Source: Solobacterium sp. (GTDB lineage Bacteria; Bacillota_I; Bacilli_A; Erysipelotrichales; Erysipelotrichaceae). From it: 22,121 bases of DNA. Both the position numbers and the translations under genes were made by a program. The notes below the pieces were generated by a model. That model saw only the letters and a list, made by a program, of their open reading frames with translations. It was not told the DNA's origin and made no database searches. Positions within the stretch are counted from its first letter, which is position 1, and each line of letters begins with the position of its first letter. Where the stretch lies: contig JAFOLE010000181.1 of the NCBI GenBank assembly GCA_017419465.1, positions 1 to 22,121 on the forward strand, given 5' to 3'. Of the stretch, positions 14,582-21,875 are shown piece by piece.

Positions 14582-15306
14582 CAGAGAACGCCTCCGTTCA
14601 TTTCCTTCAGAAGATCGAGTACTTCACCGGGATGCCGCACGCATGGGTAGTTTGTGACGATGCGGGAAGGATCATCCGCAATCGAACATACGCCATGGAT
14701 GCCGTAGGTCTGTGCCTTGTCGAGACTCATGGTGAGATCATCGACATAAATGGTCTGTTCTGCCGGAAGTCCCATATATTCCAGCGCAGTTTCGTACATA
14801 CGCGGGTTTGGCTTCAGCACGCCGAGTTCAAAACTCAGTACAAGAAAATCGTAATAGTCATACGTACCGGCTTCCTTCTGCTGGGGAACGGTGCTCGGCC
14901 AGGTGTCGGAGATGACACCGACACGGTAGCCGTGTTCCTTCAGGGTTTTCAGGGTCGGAATCGTGGAGTCAAACAGAATGTAATTGGAAAAGTTATAGGT
15001 ATGGTCATGACCGATGTCGAAGATCTGTTCTTCGGAAAGGCCAAGCTTCAGAAACGCATTCAGATCCCGGAAGTACTGTATGAACTTGCGGTCTTCCTCT
15101 TCCAGCGTCGGCGTGTAATGGTGTTCTTCAAGCGGACGGCAGGCATGTGCCATTGCCTCTTTGCGAAGCGTCTCATCGATCGCATTAAAAACGTCTCTCG
15201 GCACATAGTCAAAAAACCGGTTGGTAAGCATCCAGCTTCCGCTGGCAGGGCGTTCCAACGTCCATCCAAGGTCAAAAAATACCCCGTTGATCAAGCGTTC
15301 TCTCAT
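14581..15306 (-). CDS. HAD-superfamily hydrolase with DLGWT motif I
   Basis: The protein has 241 residues and a Rossmannoid HAD fold with a helical cap (about 20-110). Motif I is FFDLGWTL, with nucleophile D12. The usual second Asp (D+2, the general acid) is G14, as in the DLGxT/V subgroup. Motif II is VISDTW (S133), motif III GVLKPNP (K165), motif IV VDD (D189, D190). It is probably a phosphatase or related phosphoryl-transfer enzyme of unknown substrate; the missing D+2 may mean another acid or weak activity. It is first in the minus-strand operon. No clear Shine-Dalgarno precedes the ATG, and a possible -10 lies 11 nt before it. Confidence 0.85.
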   Translation of the reverse strand: MRERLINGVFFDLGWTLERPASGSWMLTNRFFDYVPRDVFNAIDETLRKEAMAHACRPLEEHHYTPTLEEEDRKFIQYFRDLNAFLKLGLSEEQIFDIGHDHTYNFSNYILFDSTIPTLKTLKEHGYRVGVISDTWPSTVPQQKEAGTYDYYDFLVLSFELGVLKPNPRMYETALEYMGLPAEQTIYVDDLTMSLDKAQTYGIHGVCSIADDPSRIVTNYPCVRHPGEVLDLLKEMNGGVL

Positions 15307-15317
15307 AATGCTTTCAG

Positions 15318-15326
15318 TGTATATCA
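15318..15326 (-). promoter_or_regulatory. Possible extended -10 promoter of the HAD operon
   Basis: On the minus strand TGATATACA has the extended TGn and TATACA (15323-15318), 11 nt before the HAD start codon. The final base of the hexamer is not the usual T, so the match is imperfect. If used, the mRNA leader would be only about 5 nt. Confidence 0.35.
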
Positions 15327-15328
15327 GA

Positions 15329-15337
15329 TGCTATAAT
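15329..15337 (+). promoter_or_regulatory. Extended -10 promoter of the GH25 lysozyme gene
   Basis: TGCTATAAT combines the extended TGn (15329-15331) with a perfect TATAAT (15332-15337). I see no good -35 at 16-18 nt. The ATG at 15344 begins exactly at the expected transcription start, and no Shine-Dalgarno is present, so a leaderless mRNA is likely. Confidence 0.65.
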
Positions 15338-15343
15338 TCTGCC

Positions 15344-16210
15344 ATGGCGAAACAGAAGCGCAGGCGCCGCCTGCGGGTAGGAAGATTACTGGCACTGTTA
15401 CTGGCGGCTGTGCTTTCCGTCGGTGTTTTGGCTGTCTTCGTCAGCGGCATCGTTCGTGTCGTGCAGGAAATCGTTTCGCCCTCGGAACCGGCCGTAGAAC
15501 CGGGACCGACACCGACGCCGGATCCCACCTACAGGAACTCCTATGGCTGGCAGTATGTGAAGGAAGACGAAAACGGCTTCCTGTCCTACGAAGACGATAC
15601 CTATACGTCCCGGCTCGGCATTGATGTTTCCCATTATCAGGGCAATATCGACTGGAATGCCGTCCATGAGGCAGGTGTGGAATTTGCCTTTATCCGTGCG
15701 GGATACCGGGGACATACGACCGGGGAACTGCATGAAGATACCGGGTACCGGGACAACATCCAGCGTGCCCTGGATGCGGATGTGGAAGTGGCGGTCTATT
15801 TCTTCTCTCAGGCAAACGGTGCGGAAGAAGCGGTGGAAGAAGCCAATTATGTCATGGAACTGATCAGGGATTATCCGGTCCATGTGATCGCATTCGATCT
15901 GGAATTTGAACGGGATGAAGGACGGCTGAAGGATACCACGCAGGATGCCTGCACGGAAGCTGCGGCCGCCTTCTGCAAAACCCTGAATGACAACGGCTAC
16001 ACGCCGCTGGTTTACGGCAGTGTGAGCTTTCTCACCCATGAGATCCGCATGCATGAAATTCAGGACCAGACGCAGTTCTGGCTTGCGTGGTATGACGATA
16101 AAGAACCGCCGTTTCCGTATGCCTTTACAATCTGGCAGTATTCCTGTGAAGGAACCGTGCCCGGCATTGAAAACGCGGTCGATATGAATCTTCTGATGGT
16201 GAAAAAGTAA
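15344..16210 (+). CDS. GH25-family muramidase (lysozyme), membrane-anchored or secreted
   Basis: The protein has 288 residues. A very basic KQKRRRRLRVGR start precedes a membrane segment or uncleaved signal (about 14-38), then a Pro-rich linker with GPTPTPDP (54-61). The GH25 domain (about 90-288) follows. It has GIDVSHYQGNIDW (92-104, D94), FAFIRAGYRG (114-123), FDLEF with the acid pair D185 and E187, FWLAWY (245-250) and IWQYS...VDMN at the end. GH25 enzymes cut the MurNAc-GlcNAc bond of peptidoglycan; a role in wall turnover outside the membrane is inferred. The reading frame stays open to 15221, but ATG 15344 is placed 6 nt after a perfect extended -10. The 3' end faces yigZ with a 2-bp gap. 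Confidence 0.92.
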   Translation: MAKQKRRRRLRVGRLLALLLAAVLSVGVLAVFVSGIVRVVQEIVSPSEPAVEPGPTPTPDPTYRNSYGWQYVKEDENGFLSYEDDTYTSRLGIDVSHYQGNIDWNAVHEAGVEFAFIRAGYRGHTTGELHEDTGYRDNIQRALDADVEVAVYFFSQANGAEEAVEEANYVMELIRDYPVHVIAFDLEFERDEGRLKDTTQDACTEAAAAFCKTLNDNGYTPLVYGSVSFLTHEIRMHEIQDQTQFWLAWYDDKEPPFPYAFTIWQYSCEGTVPGIENAVDMNLLMVKK

Positions 16211-16212
16211 GG

Positions 16213-16815
16213 TTAAACGTCGGTTTCCCGCAGTTCTCTGCGTACTTCTTCGGCAGTGACGCTGCCTTTGGAAAGATTCTGAATCTGCAGGGGAACGGAA
16301 GCGTCATCCGATGCGAAGAGACAGGTGACATTGTCTTCGTAGAAGAAATCCACCACCTCATACTCACGGCGAATCCAGCCTTCCAGAACACCCGACAGTG
16401 AATACGGATAAGTGACGGAATATACCGTCACTTCTTTGTCTTCCACCTTCGGGCTCTCATTGAGCAGTGACTGTGTACAGCCGCCGTATGCCCGTGCCAG
16501 TCCGCCGGTGCCGAGCTTGATGCCGCCGAAGTAACGGACAACCGCAACGCATGTATCGGTGAGGCCCGCATGGCGGATTGCCTCAAGAATCGGAATTCCG
16601 GCAGTGCCGGCCGGCTCTCCGTTGTCGGAAGAACGCTGAATATCGCGGCCACTTAACACATAGGCTGTGCATACATGGGTGCTGTCCGGGAATTCCTTCC
16701 GGATTTCCGCAATGAAAGCACGCGCCTCTTCTTCCGTATGAACCGGACGGGCGCAGGTGATGAAGCGGGATTTGTTTATGACCGTCTCGGAACGGACGGT
16801 GCGTTTCAGTCTCAT
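16213..16815 (-). CDS. yigZ: YigZ/IMPACT (UPF0029) family protein
   Basis: The protein has 200 residues, the usual bacterial length. Signatures are KSRFI (15-19), THVCTAYV (46-53), SDNGEPAGTAG (63-73) and RYFGGIKLGTGGL (94-106). A second domain follows, resembling the C-terminal part of EF-G. Eukaryotic IMPACT modulates Gcn2; the bacterial role is not settled, so no reaction is given. The frame is open further upstream, but ATG 16815 lies 8 nt after an extended -10 on the minus strand, while ATG 16821 would be too close. It is convergent with the lysozyme gene. Confidence 0.92.
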   Translation of the reverse strand: MRLKRTVRSETVINKSRFITCARPVHTEEEARAFIAEIRKEFPDSTHVCTAYVLSGRDIQRSSDNGEPAGTAGIPILEAIRHAGLTDTCVAVVRYFGGIKLGTGGLARAYGGCTQSLLNESPKVEDKEVTVYSVTYPYSLSGVLEGWIRREYEVVDFFYEDNVTCLFASDDASVPLQIQNLSKGSVTAEEVRRELRETDV

Positions 16816-16823
16816 ACACATCG

Positions 16824-16832
16824 ATTGTATCA
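16824..16832 (-). promoter_or_regulatory. Extended -10 promoter of yigZ
   Basis: Minus-strand TGATACAAT has the TGn extension (16832-16830) and TACAAT (16829-16824), five of six to consensus. The chosen ATG starts 8 nt further on, without a Shine-Dalgarno, so the transcript would be leaderless or nearly so. Confidence 0.55.
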
Positions 16833-16874
16833 GAAATATCGCAATGACTTGCGGCGTGCGTGCAATAGCCGCCG

Positions 16875-16883
16875 TGTTATACT
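16875..16883 (+). promoter_or_regulatory. Extended -10 promoter of the NAD kinase gene
   Basis: TGTTATACT has the TGn extension (16875-16877) and TATACT (16878-16883), five of six to consensus. As for the lysozyme gene, exactly 6 nt separate the -10 from the ATG at 16890, and there is no Shine-Dalgarno. Confidence 0.6.
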
Positions 16884-16889
16884 GTTCGT

Positions 16890-17663
16890 ATGCCAAGTTA
16901 TGCGATCGTCAGCCGGCCGGATGCCGTATCAGAACGACTGAAAGAACGCCTGAACCGGATTCTGTCGGATCAGGGATTTACCATTGCGGAAGATTGCCCT
17001 GAAACGGTGCTTGTCATCGGCGGCGACGGTACCTTCATTTATGCGGTGCATAAATATATTGATGTGCTGGACAGGGTGCGGTTCTTTGGAATCCATACCG
17101 GAACTCTCGGTTTTTATACGGACTACCGGGATACGGATTTTGAGGCATTCGCCGCAGACTTTGTGCATGGAAGAGTGACGGAATTCTCCTATCCGATTCT
17201 GGAAGGAAAAACCGAACACGAAACCTTCTACGGCATTAATGAAATCCGGGTCGAGAATGCGGTAAGGACCCAGGAAATGAATGTGTATCTGAACAACTCG
17301 CTGTTTGAGGTTTACCGCGGCACCGGCATGTGTGTTTCCACACAGCTCGGCTCTACGGCATACAACCGCTCGGTCGGCGGAGCGGTGATTCAGGACGGCC
17401 TGGATCTGATTCAGATGACGGAAATCGCCGGCATTCATCACAGTAAATACCGTTCGCTCAATTCCCCGTTCGTAATGGCAGGGGATACGGAAATCGCATT
17501 CACCGCAAAGAGCTTTGCGGGGGCGATGCTGGGAGCGGACAGTGAAGTCTTTCCGCTGGACAACGCCCGGCGGATCATGATCTCCGTTTCCGACAGTAAG
17601 CGGGTTCGCATGCTGAAGGGACGTAATGTATACTATTTTGACCGGCTCCAGAGCCTGTTTTAG
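16890..17663 (+). CDS. nadK: NAD kinase
   Basis: It phosphorylates NAD to NADP in the cytoplasm and supplies NADPH-dependent enzymes such as Ddh and DapB. It has 257 residues, typical for Firmicutes. GGDGT (44-48) is the phosphate-donor motif. HTGTLGFYTDY (69-79), the NE pair (117-118) and TGMCVSTQLGSTAY (145-158) are the other family blocks. Its start sits 6 nt after an extended -10, so a leaderless mRNA is likely. The next gene begins 15 nt after the stop and is probably cotranscribed. Confidence 0.95.
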   Translation: MPSYAIVSRPDAVSERLKERLNRILSDQGFTIAEDCPETVLVIGGDGTFIYAVHKYIDVLDRVRFFGIHTGTLGFYTDYRDTDFEAFAADFVHGRVTEFSYPILEGKTEHETFYGINEIRVENAVRTQEMNVYLNNSLFEVYRGTGMCVSTQLGSTAYNRSVGGAVIQDGLDLIQMTEIAGIHHSKYRSLNSPFVMAGDTEIAFTAKSFAGAMLGADSEVFPLDNARRIMISVSDSKRVRMLKGRNVYYFDRLQSLF

Positions 17664-17678
17664 GAAGTTGAGGCTGTT

Positions 17679-19229
17679 ATGCGCAATTATCGTTCACTTT
17701 ATGAAATGCTGCTGTTTCCCATCAGCGTGCTGTATTTCGCAACATTCCTGCTGGGGCTGGGAAATATCATAACGAATGAAACATTCTCCTACATTATTAA
17801 TATTGACAATGACTTTGTTCAGCTGGCCGCGGAATGCATGAGCCGTATCGGCACCTTCCTGCTGGTACAGTTCCCGCTGATCTTCCTGATCCGTCTGTCC
17901 GCCCGCAAGGCCGGCAGCGCAACCACGATGATCTCGGCAATCTCCGGCTATGTTGCCTACCTTGTCATTACGATGTATTTCGGCAATCCGGATCTTCCGG
18001 CTTCCGCATACTCTTCGATCCTGGGTCTCTCGATGACCACTGCCGGCAGCGCCACGGTGCGCAGCGGCGTGCATTATCCGCTTCAGACCGGTATCGTTGC
18101 GACCGCTGTCGTTGCGGTCATTACCCTGACCAGCTATAACCGTTCCCGCACCCGGAGTGAATACAGTTTCTTCTCCTTCATCTCGCGGGATACGTGGTGC
18201 GTCATCCGGACCGTTGTGCTTTCGTCCATTGCGGCTGTGGTCATTACCGTCGCATGGCCGTATGTGGTCAATGCGATCATGACCGCGATCAATTATATTT
18301 CAGGAGATACCACCAATCCGGTGAACCTGATGCTGTACGGAATTCTGGAACGGGTGCTCAGCGTGCTGAACCTCGGAACCATGGTCCGTTCTCCGTTCTG
18401 GTACGGCTCCAACGGCGGAACCTGGATTTCCATGGCCGGTGCGAATATTGCCGGTGATGTAAACATCTGGACCGCACAGTATGAAGCCGCATCCCTGTCC
18501 GGCATGAGCGGCCGCTTCATCACGCCGTACTATGTCATCAACATCTTCGCAATTCCGGGTCTTCTGCTCGCATTTCAGACCCTGCAGACAGACCGGCTGG
18601 AACGCCGCCGTCTGCGGATGTTCTATATCGTGGTCGCATGCATTTCCATTCTGAGCGGATCACTGCTTCCGCTGGAGATCACATTGCTGCTGCTGTGTCC
18701 GCTGCTGTATCTCTTCCATGTTCTTTATATTGGACTGCTCTACGGCGTATTCCAGGCGATGCATATCTACCTTGGCTACAGTTATCACGGTACGGCAACC
18801 ATTACGGCGATGCCGGGAACACTGCTCGAATTCCTGAGTTACCTGCAGAACACCGCAATGCGCAGCACGCTGCTTCAGGTCGCAATCGTCGGTGCCATTT
18901 CCTTCGTGGTGTACTTCCTGATGACGCGGCTTTACTTCACGCGTCTGGCGCTGGATCTCTTCCACACCGGTTATAAGGACGAAGTGGTTCAGGGAACGAT
19001 TGAGGCAATCGGCGGAATTGAAAACATCAAGATGATTCATTCCGGCACCGAACGTCTGATCATCAGTCTGTATGACGCAGACAAGCTGAACGTTGAAAAA
19101 CTGAGGAGTCTTGGCGCAGTGCGTGTAATGGAAACCAAGGCAGGATATGCGATCGGTTACGGCGCACGCTCCACAATGATCCGGATCGGCATTTCCGAAT
19201 ATCTGAAACAGTCGGTACGAAGCGTCTGA
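17679..19229 (+). CDS. PTS EIIC-EIIB-like membrane protein without the phosphocysteine
   Basis: The protein has 516 residues. About ten membrane segments (9-425) follow the glucose-family EIIC plan, with LFPISVLYFATFLLGLGN at the start and SGRFITPYYVINIFAIPGL in the middle. Where EIIC normally has the sugar-binding GITEPIEF, this protein has GSLLPLEI (327-334). The GLHHI-type stretch is replaced by LGTMVRSPFWYG (232-243). A C-terminal EIIB-like domain (about 435-510) has IHSGTERL (453-460) where EIIB has DACxTRL, so the phosphorylated Cys is Gly456. It is therefore unlikely to be a normal sugar-phosphorylating permease; another transport or sensing role is possible. TTGAGG lies 5 nt before the ATG. 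It follows nadK in the same unit. Confidence 0.8.
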   Translation: MRNYRSLYEMLLFPISVLYFATFLLGLGNIITNETFSYIINIDNDFVQLAAECMSRIGTFLLVQFPLIFLIRLSARKAGSATTMISAISGYVAYLVITMYFGNPDLPASAYSSILGLSMTTAGSATVRSGVHYPLQTGIVATAVVAVITLTSYNRSRTRSEYSFFSFISRDTWCVIRTVVLSSIAAVVITVAWPYVVNAIMTAINYISGDTTNPVNLMLYGILERVLSVLNLGTMVRSPFWYGSNGGTWISMAGANIAGDVNIWTAQYEAASLSGMSGRFITPYYVINIFAIPGLLLAFQTLQTDRLERRRLRMFYIVVACISILSGSLLPLEITLLLLCPLLYLFHVLYIGLLYGVFQAMHIYLGYSYHGTATITAMPGTLLEFLSYLQNTAMRSTLLQVAIVGAISFVVYFLMTRLYFTRLALDLFHTGYKDEVVQGTIEAIGGIENIKMIHSGTERLIISLYDADKLNVEKLRSLGAVRVMETKAGYAIGYGARSTMIRIGISEYLKQSVRSV

Positions 19230-19238
19230 TATCAGCTG

Positions 19239-19266
19239 AAAGCGGCCCTGAAACGGGCTGCTTTTT
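19239..19266 (+). terminator. Terminator after the nadK-EIIC-like unit
   Basis: AAAGCGGCCC (19239-19248) pairs with GGGCTGCTTT (19255-19264) through one G-U pair, around the loop TGAAAC, and ends in a T-run. The same CCTGAAACGGG core recurs in the partial hairpin at the end of the window. Confidence 0.9.
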
Positions 19267-19312
19267 ATCTGCGTGAATGCAGGGGATGAGACGGTCTCCA
19301 AATGGTGAAACG

Positions 19313-19340
19313 TTGTAAAAAGCGATAACCATAGTAAAAT
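19313..19340 (+). promoter_or_regulatory. Promoter of the HTH-RCC1-FN3 gene
   Basis: TTGTAA (19313-19318), a 16-nt spacer and TAAAAT (19335-19340) form a fair sigma-A promoter just after the upstream terminator. The leader would be about 17 nt with the site AGGGG at 19350-19353, about 10 nt before the ATG. Confidence 0.5.
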
Positions 19341-19363
19341 ATGACCATAGGGGTATTTTCAGT

Positions 19364-21847
19364 ATGACGAATCGACTTCCCGAAAAACTTACAGCGCTTC
19401 GAAAGCACTTTGGATATTCGCAGGGGGACATGGCCGAAAAACTGGTCGTGCCGGTTGCGGAATATATGAACTGGGAAAACGGCAACACGATCTGCCGGAT
19501 CGACCAGCTGCTTCAGCTTGCGCATCTTTACCGCGTACCTGTCGAGGATCTTGCGGACAATACCAGAACGGTGACACTGCCGCGTCTGGATGAAGATGAT
19601 GACAGTATTCAGATTTCGTTTACCGGAACGAAAACAACCGATACCCTGCAGGGCATCGTGGCTGCGCCGGCTGCGAAAGAAGAAACCGAAGACTTCGCGG
19701 ACAATCTCATCGCAAAGACCGTTGTACCTTCCGAACCGGAACGGGACTTCACGAATGATACGATCGTCTTCCAGGAAACAACCGTGAATGAGATCGCGGA
19801 TGATCCGGCAGAAGAAGAGGAATATGAGGAAGAGGAACCGGAAGAATATGTTCCTCCCAAACCGGCGCATAAACCCGCAAAGAAGAAATCCGGCGGTTCC
19901 GGATTTGACTTCGGAGCAGTTCTCGGAAAGCTGGATAAGCGGACGATGCTGGCGATTGCGGGCGGTATTGCAGGACTTGCCCTGATCATCGGCGCAGTCA
20001 ACCTGATCCGGGGTATGGGCGGCTCCACAAAAGTGGAACTGTCCGATACAAACCGGCTTGCGCTTGGCTCCACCTATTCCATGTATATTCCGGAAGAAGG
20101 AAAGCTTGTGACTTCCGGACAGAATATTCCTTCCCTTGAGGCGGACGGACTGGTTCAGGTATCCTCCGGCTCCAATTGGGCAATGGGTCTGAAGAAAGAC
20201 GGCACGGTTGTCTGTGCCGGCGCACAGAATGCATGCAAGGTTGAAGACTGGGAAGACATCGTGATGATTGCGGCAGGTGAAAACCACAGTGTCGGTCTGA
20301 AAAAGGACGGCAAGGTGGAATGCAACGGAAGCTCCGGTGCCTGCGGCGTCAGCGACTGGGAGAATGTCAAAGCGGTATATGCCGGCAATGAAATCACCAT
20401 CGGCATCACCGATACCGGAGATACGCTCGTATCCGGAAACTTCTCCTCGATCGATCGTGTAAAAGCATTGACCGATGTCAGTACGATTGATATCGGCAAC
20501 AACCAGATTGCCGTGGTGCATCAGGACGGCTCCGTCAGCTGCTATGCGGTCGGCTCCGGCTCCACCAGCAACACCACAACCTGGACAGGAATGAATCAGG
20601 CTGCGGTCGGCGGAAGCTTTGCGGCGGGACTCTCCGGCGGAAAGGTCAAAGTAGCAAGCACGGATGAAAGCCTGGTAAAAGCAGTGGAAGAATGGAGCGG
20701 CATCAAATATATCGCCGCACGGAATAATACACTTATTGCGGTAAACGCAAAGGGCACGGTCATCGGTGCCGGTGACAATACCATGGGTGTATACAATGCC
20801 AATGACGCAGATCCGGAGGCGACCGAAGATCCGGATGAAAAAGACGGCGAGAAGCTGAAACAGGTATCCAACGTTCAGTACACCGTTACCTCCGCAAACC
20901 TGCAGATCTCCTGGAGCAAGGTTGAAAATGCGGATTACTATACCGTAAAGATCAACACCTCTCCGGAGACTTCACTCAAGACTGAGAAAACAAACGCGTC
21001 GGTTTCCACTGACAAGCTCAAGAGCGGAAATTCCTATGTGATTTCCATTACCGCATGCTCGAAGGATGAAGAGAAATACAAGAACTCCGAGCCGCTGGTT
21101 GTGAATTACAAGTTTGAGGCAAATCTGACCAAGCTGGCGCAGCCTTCGGGAATCAGCGTTTCCCAGTCCGGCAATAAGATCAATGTCAGCTGGAACCCTG
21201 TGAACAATGCGGCGCGTTATGAAGTAACGCTCGAAGAAGTCTCGCAGAGTGTAACCGGCACCAGCATCACCTTCGATGTGGAAGGCTGGCCGTCCAAGGA
21301 CTTCACAGTTTATATCACCGCTTATCCGAAGGAAGGCGATACCCGCTACACCTTCAGTGATGCAGGTATCGGAAGCGGATCCTTCAAGGTGGAAAAGAAG
21401 GATCTCAGCACACCGGAATTCAATTCCCTGGTTCCGAACCAGGACGGCACATTGTATGTTTCCTGGAATACGGTAAACAACGCAGGCGGTTATACCGTAT
21501 CCTGCGGTGATCAGACGCAGAGTGTCGCGGGCACATCCGTAACGTTCTCCGGTCTGACGCCAGGAGGCGAATATACCGTACGTGTTACCGCAAACCCGTC
21601 GGATACCAACAAGTACAACGCAAGCCAGCAGGCTTCCCGGACCGTGACCATGCCGGCAGCGCCGACACCTACACCGACCCCGGCACCTACACCGACGTCA
21701 ACCCCGGAACCTACACCGGATCCTGCGGCTGAAAAGTGTACGAAATCAGGCGGACAATGGGCAGACAATGCATGTACGTGTTCTCCCGGATTCAAAGTCG
21801 AGGACGGCGCGTGTGTTGTGGATTCGGGTACGGCGAATCCTGAATAG
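19364..21847 (+). CDS. Transmembrane XRE regulator with RCC1-like, FN3 and Cys-rich ectodomain
   Basis: The protein has 827 residues. In order: an XRE/Cro-type helix-turn-helix (about 5-65, with GYSQGDMAEKL and YMNWENGN); an acidic linker (72-162); Pro/Lys-rich VPPKPAHKPAKKK (163-175); one membrane segment (193-215) with positive charges before it, so the N-terminus is inside. Outside are RCC1-like repeats (about 225-478), each with a KKDGTVVCAG or KKDGKVECNG strand and a DWEDIVMIAAGENHSVGL-type strand. Three FN3 domains follow (497-582, 589-678, 681-764), then a Pro-Thr stalk (765-787) and a tail with four Cys (792-817). The HTH-TM-ectodomain order recalls RodZ, but the ectodomain is quite different. 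It could link an outside ligand to DNA binding or to the cytoskeleton; the function is unknown. Confidence 0.85.
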   Translation: MTNRLPEKLTALRKHFGYSQGDMAEKLVVPVAEYMNWENGNTICRIDQLLQLAHLYRVPVEDLADNTRTVTLPRLDEDDDSIQISFTGTKTTDTLQGIVAAPAAKEETEDFADNLIAKTVVPSEPERDFTNDTIVFQETTVNEIADDPAEEEEYEEEEPEEYVPPKPAHKPAKKKSGGSGFDFGAVLGKLDKRTMLAIAGGIAGLALIIGAVNLIRGMGGSTKVELSDTNRLALGSTYSMYIPEEGKLVTSGQNIPSLEADGLVQVSSGSNWAMGLKKDGTVVCAGAQNACKVEDWEDIVMIAAGENHSVGLKKDGKVECNGSSGACGVSDWENVKAVYAGNEITIGITDTGDTLVSGNFSSIDRVKALTDVSTIDIGNNQIAVVHQDGSVSCYAVGSGSTSNTTTWTGMNQAAVGGSFAAGLSGGKVKVASTDESLVKAVEEWSGIKYIAARNNTLIAVNAKGTVIGAGDNTMGVYNANDADPEATEDPDEKDGEKLKQVSNVQYTVTSANLQISWSKVENADYYTVKINTSPETSLKTEKTNASVSTDKLKSGNSYVISITACSKDEEKYKNSEPLVVNYKFEANLTKLAQPSGISVSQSGNKINVSWNPVNNAARYEVTLEEVSQSVTGTSITFDVEGWPSKDFTVYITAYPKEGDTRYTFSDAGIGSGSFKVEKKDLSTPEFNSLVPNQDGTLYVSWNTVNNAGGYTVSCGDQTQSVAGTSVTFSGLTPGGEYTVRVTANPSDTNKYNASQQASRTVTMPAAPTPTPTPAPTPTSTPEPTPDPAAEKCTKSGGQWADNACTCSPGFKVEDGACVVDSGTANPE
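21659..21723 (+). repeat. Imperfect Pro-Thr codon repeat in the stalk
   Basis: The block CCTACACCG recurs three times at roughly 18-nt and longer spacing, with CCGACC, CCGACG and CCGGAT endings. It encodes the PTPTPTPAPTPTSTPEPTPDP stalk in shortened form. Such repeats can change length by slippage. Confidence 0.7.
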
Positions 21848-21875
21848 ACTGAAACAAAACCGGAGTGATAACTGT

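Noticed and set aside
19341..19366. Eight-codon upstream ORF ending in ATGA with the HTH gene
   Set aside because: Its ATG directly follows the predicted -10 and would lie before the transcription start, so it is probably never translated.
19265..20521. Minus-strand frame of 418 codons opposite the HTH gene
   Set aside because: The plus-strand frame has clear HTH, membrane and RCC1-like features; the antisense frame has none and runs across the promoter and terminator.
21121..21640. DNA-level tandem repeat in the FN3 region
   Set aside because: The second and third FN3 domains are alike at protein level, but their codons have diverged, so there is no recent DNA duplication.
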